64,000 bases of DNA. Source: Streptomyces antibioticus. GTDB lineage: Bacteria > Actinomycetota > Actinomycetes > Streptomycetales > Streptomycetaceae. Within the stretch, counting starts at the first letter, position 1; every line of letters starts with the position of its first letter. This document shows, in pieces, positions 62,252 through 64,000 of the stretch. The stretch covers positions 434,001 to 498,000 of the forward strand of contig NZ_KQ948429.1 of the NCBI RefSeq assembly GCF_001514065.1, given 5' to 3'. The notes below the pieces were generated by a model. That model did no database searches, was not told the origin of the DNA, and saw nothing but the letters and a program-made list of their open reading frames with translations. Made by a program: the position numbers and the translations under genes.

Positions 62252-63022
62252 GTGACGCGTCTGAGGGGTGGGGTGGCGGGCGCCGCCGCGATACTCGGCA
62301 TGGTCGTACTGCTCACCGGATGCGAGGGCGTCGACCTGCCCTCGGACAACGAGGCCTCGGGCTCTGTGCCGGCCGTGGGCTCCGGCCGTGCGGTCAGTCC
62401 GCTGGACAACCCGGACGGCACCAAACCGGGCCTCGCGGCCATCACCTCGGATGCCGACAAGGCGAAGGCCCGGGAGCTGATCGAGAAGATCGCGACCAAG
62501 GGCCGCGGCCCCAAGACCGGGTACGACCGCGACGAGTTCGGCTACGCCTGGATGGACTCCGCCCCCGGTGGCATCCCCTTCTCGCACAACGGCTGCGACA
62601 CCCGCAACGACCTCCTCAAGCGCGACGGCGACGACGTCCGCTTCCGCTCCGGCTCGGACTGCGTCGTCGCCTCCATGACCCTGGCCGACCCCTACACCGG
62701 CAAGGAGATCGACTGGGTCAAGTCCCGTGCCACCACGGTGCAGATCGACCACGTCATGCCGTTGTCGTACGACTGGCAGATGGGCGCCGCGCGGTGGACG
62801 AAGGGCAAGCGCGAGGACATCGCCAACGACCCGCTCAACCTGATACCGGTCGACGGTCCCACCAACGGCTCCAAGAGCGACTCGGGACCGGCTTCCTGGC
62901 TGCCGCCGAACAAGACCATCCGCTGCTCGTACGTCGTGCGCTTCGCACAGGTCTCCCTGAAGTACGAACTGCCCGTGACGAAGGCGGACAAGGAGATGAT
63001 GCTGACCCAGTGCGGCGGCTGA
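62252..63022 (+). CDS. Exported HNH-family nuclease lipoprotein
   Basis: The 256-residue product has a lipoprotein signal: MTRLRGGVAGAAAILGMVVL followed by LTGC, so it is lipidated at Cys about 26 and tethered outside the membrane. The C-terminal half has the HNH/DUF1524-type motif with the catalytic His in QIDHVMPLSYDWQMGAARWT and Asn in ANDPLNLIPVDGPTNGSKSD; two Cys pairs (CDTRND/SDCVVAS) may stabilise it outside. Secreted Streptomyces nucleases of this type degrade extracellular DNA. The GTG at 62252 follows AGGGGAGGGG. Confidence 0.88.
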   Translation: MTRLRGGVAGAAAILGMVVLLTGCEGVDLPSDNEASGSVPAVGSGRAVSPLDNPDGTKPGLAAITSDADKAKARELIEKIATKGRGPKTGYDRDEFGYAWMDSAPGGIPFSHNGCDTRNDLLKRDGDDVRFRSGSDCVVASMTLADPYTGKEIDWVKSRATTVQIDHVMPLSYDWQMGAARWTKGKREDIANDPLNLIPVDGPTNGSKSDSGPASWLPPNKTIRCSYVVRFAQVSLKYELPVTKADKEMMLTQCGG

Positions 63023-63089
63023 CCCGGCCCGGCGGCGGGGTCCGGAAATCCGGTACCCGCCCCCGCCACCGCCCGCCTACGGTGGCCGC

Positions 63090-63833
63090 ATGGAGCTGAA
63101 GGTGTCGAGTCTCGCCGAGCGTCCCGACGACCTCGAGCGGGCGGTCGGGATGGCCGACAGCTGGCCGGAGTTCGTCACCCGGGACCTGGTGGGCGACCAC
63201 CACTACGGCCGGATCGCCCGGGAGTTCCCGGCGTATGTGCTGTTCGCCGAGGACGAGCGGGGCGAGGTCGTCGCCACCGGGTTCAGCGTGCCCTTCGCCC
63301 TCGACGCCGAGGGGCGGGGCGGACTGCCCGCCCGGGGCTGGGACGAGGTCCTCCTGTGGGCCTTCGCCGACCTGCGCCGCGGGACACGGCCCGACACGGT
63401 CAGCGCGATCGCCATCAACGTCCGGCCCGACCTCCAGGGCAAGGGCCTGTCCGGCCGCATGCTCTCGGCGATGCGGGACAACGCCCGCGCCCACGGCTTC
63501 GGCGAGGTCGTCGCCCCGGTCCGCCCCAGCGCCAAGCACCTCGAACCGCACACCCCCATCGAGGAGTACGTCCGCCGCGTACGCCCCGACGGGCTCCCGC
63601 ACGACCCGTGGCTGCGCGTGCACGCCAGAGCCGGCGCCGCCCTCGAGGCGGTGGCGCCGGCGTCCATGACGGTGGTCGGCTCACTGGAGCAGTGGCGCTG
63701 CTGGACCGGGCTGCCCTTCGACACCCCGGGCGACATCGAGGTGCCCGGGGCGCTGGTCCCGGTGCGCTGCGAGCCCGAGCGGGGATACGCGGTGTACGTC
63801 GAGCCCAATGTGTGGATGCGGCACCCGCTCTAG
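63090..63833 (+). CDS. GNAT family acetyltransferase
   Basis: The 247-residue protein has the acetyl-CoA-binding P-loop variant INVRPDLQGKGLSGRMLSAM, preceded by the strand GEVVATGFSVPFALDAEGRG and followed by APVRPSAKHLEPHTPIEEYV, which forms the substrate side. The C-terminal 70 residues (CWTGLPFDTPGDIEVPGALV ... YVEPNVWMRHPL) match actinobacterial homologues annotated only as acetyltransferases. Substrate unknown. It starts 67 bases after the nuclease gene, possibly cotranscribed. Confidence 0.82.
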   Translation: MELKVSSLAERPDDLERAVGMADSWPEFVTRDLVGDHHYGRIAREFPAYVLFAEDERGEVVATGFSVPFALDAEGRGGLPARGWDEVLLWAFADLRRGTRPDTVSAIAINVRPDLQGKGLSGRMLSAMRDNARAHGFGEVVAPVRPSAKHLEPHTPIEEYVRRVRPDGLPHDPWLRVHARAGAALEAVAPASMTVVGSLEQWRCWTGLPFDTPGDIEVPGALVPVRCEPERGYAVYVEPNVWMRHPL

Positions 63834-63845
63834 AGGCCCCGGGGC

Positions 63846-64000
63846 TCAGCCGCTCAGCGCGTCCAGGTCGAGGATCTCGCCGCTGGGCTTCTGCGCAGGC
63901 ACCTTCTTGTCGTAGTCGCTGAAGGTGAGGCTGCCCGGGTCCTTCGCGGAGACGCTGTCCACGCGCAGCAGGTACGGCTTGCCCTCGGTGGCGACGTACA
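63846..64000 (-). CDS. C-terminal end of a probable lipoprotein
   Basis: The right edge cuts a leftward gene; 51 codons and the stop are visible. The residues read YVATEGKPYLLRVDSVSAKD, then PGSLTFSDYDKKVPAQKPSG and end EILDLDALSG. This end pattern (GKPYLL, TFSDYD, LDLDAL) occurs in Streptomyces LolA/LppX-like lipoproteins as I recall them. The start, signal peptide and most of the domain lie outside the window, so the family is tentative. Confidence 0.6.
   Translation of the reverse strand, partial: YVATEGKPYLLRVDSVSAKDPGSLTFSDYDKKVPAQKPSGEILDLDALSG

Overview
This window is a contiguous piece of a high-GC actinobacterial chromosome, almost certainly Streptomyces. The reasons are the very high GC content, the frequent GTG starts, the Pro/Gln-rich membrane proteins, a class E type (LAETG) sorting signal, and a gene order (rsmI, tatD, rpfB, rsmA, ispE ... 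galTEK ... tamR/tam ... ppc, pth, rplY, prs, glmU ... mfd) that I recognise as core Streptomyces. Most genes are housekeeping. Both ends cut a gene: a protein O-mannosyltransferase on the left and a probable lipoprotein on the right.

Left part (1-19.7 kb). The truncated mannosyltransferase is divergent from rsmI. A Zn-ribbon protein follows, then the conserved tatD-rpfB-rsmA-ispE cluster, which links wall remodelling, rRNA dimethylation and isoprenoid precursor supply. Next come an MHYT membrane protein, a CvnA-like sensor kinase that lacks the rest of a conservon, a Tat-exported amidase, an ABC-F ATPase, two tandem Pro/Gln-rich beta-propeller membrane proteins, a LuxR regulator with a degenerate receiver, and a sodium/sugar symporter with a small membrane partner.

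Middle (19.8-37 kb). The galTEK operon diverges from the symporter. It is followed by a GNAT, a second LuxR regulator, the divergent tamR/tam pair with three phased operator copies, a desaturase-TetR operon, ppc, a LAETG wall-anchored protein, and the leftward glmU-prs-rplY-pth series headed by tRNA-Gln.

Accessory-looking part (37-44.6 kb). Behind the tRNA lie a decayed HTH/resolvase-like pseudogene, an orphan histidine kinase and the most interesting locus of the window. This locus contains a YwqJ-type deaminase with a SUKH-3 immunity gene, a WHH/HNH nuclease fused to a SUKH-1 domain, and a 994-residue protein joining a YrhB/Imm35-like domain, a long collagen-like Gly/Ala/Pro linker, an LPGxYC deaminase and a SUKH-4 domain. 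Toxin-type and immunity-type domains are therefore adjacent or fused in the same polypeptides, without secretion signals.

Right part (44.6-64 kb). An AhpD-like peroxidase and a DoxX-sigJ operon both carry a GTCACA-N16-CGTC promoter, suggesting one small SigJ regulon. Then follow a coiled-coil protein, an acetate-type symporter with its DUF485 partner, an MFS exporter with a GNAT, a MacB-type ABC system, mfd, a 25-bp minisatellite, a TetR gene divergent from a SCO6745-family gene, an MT0933-like small protein divergent from an HNH-nuclease lipoprotein, and a GNAT.

All functional names come from reading motifs and recalled family knowledge; no database search was run.
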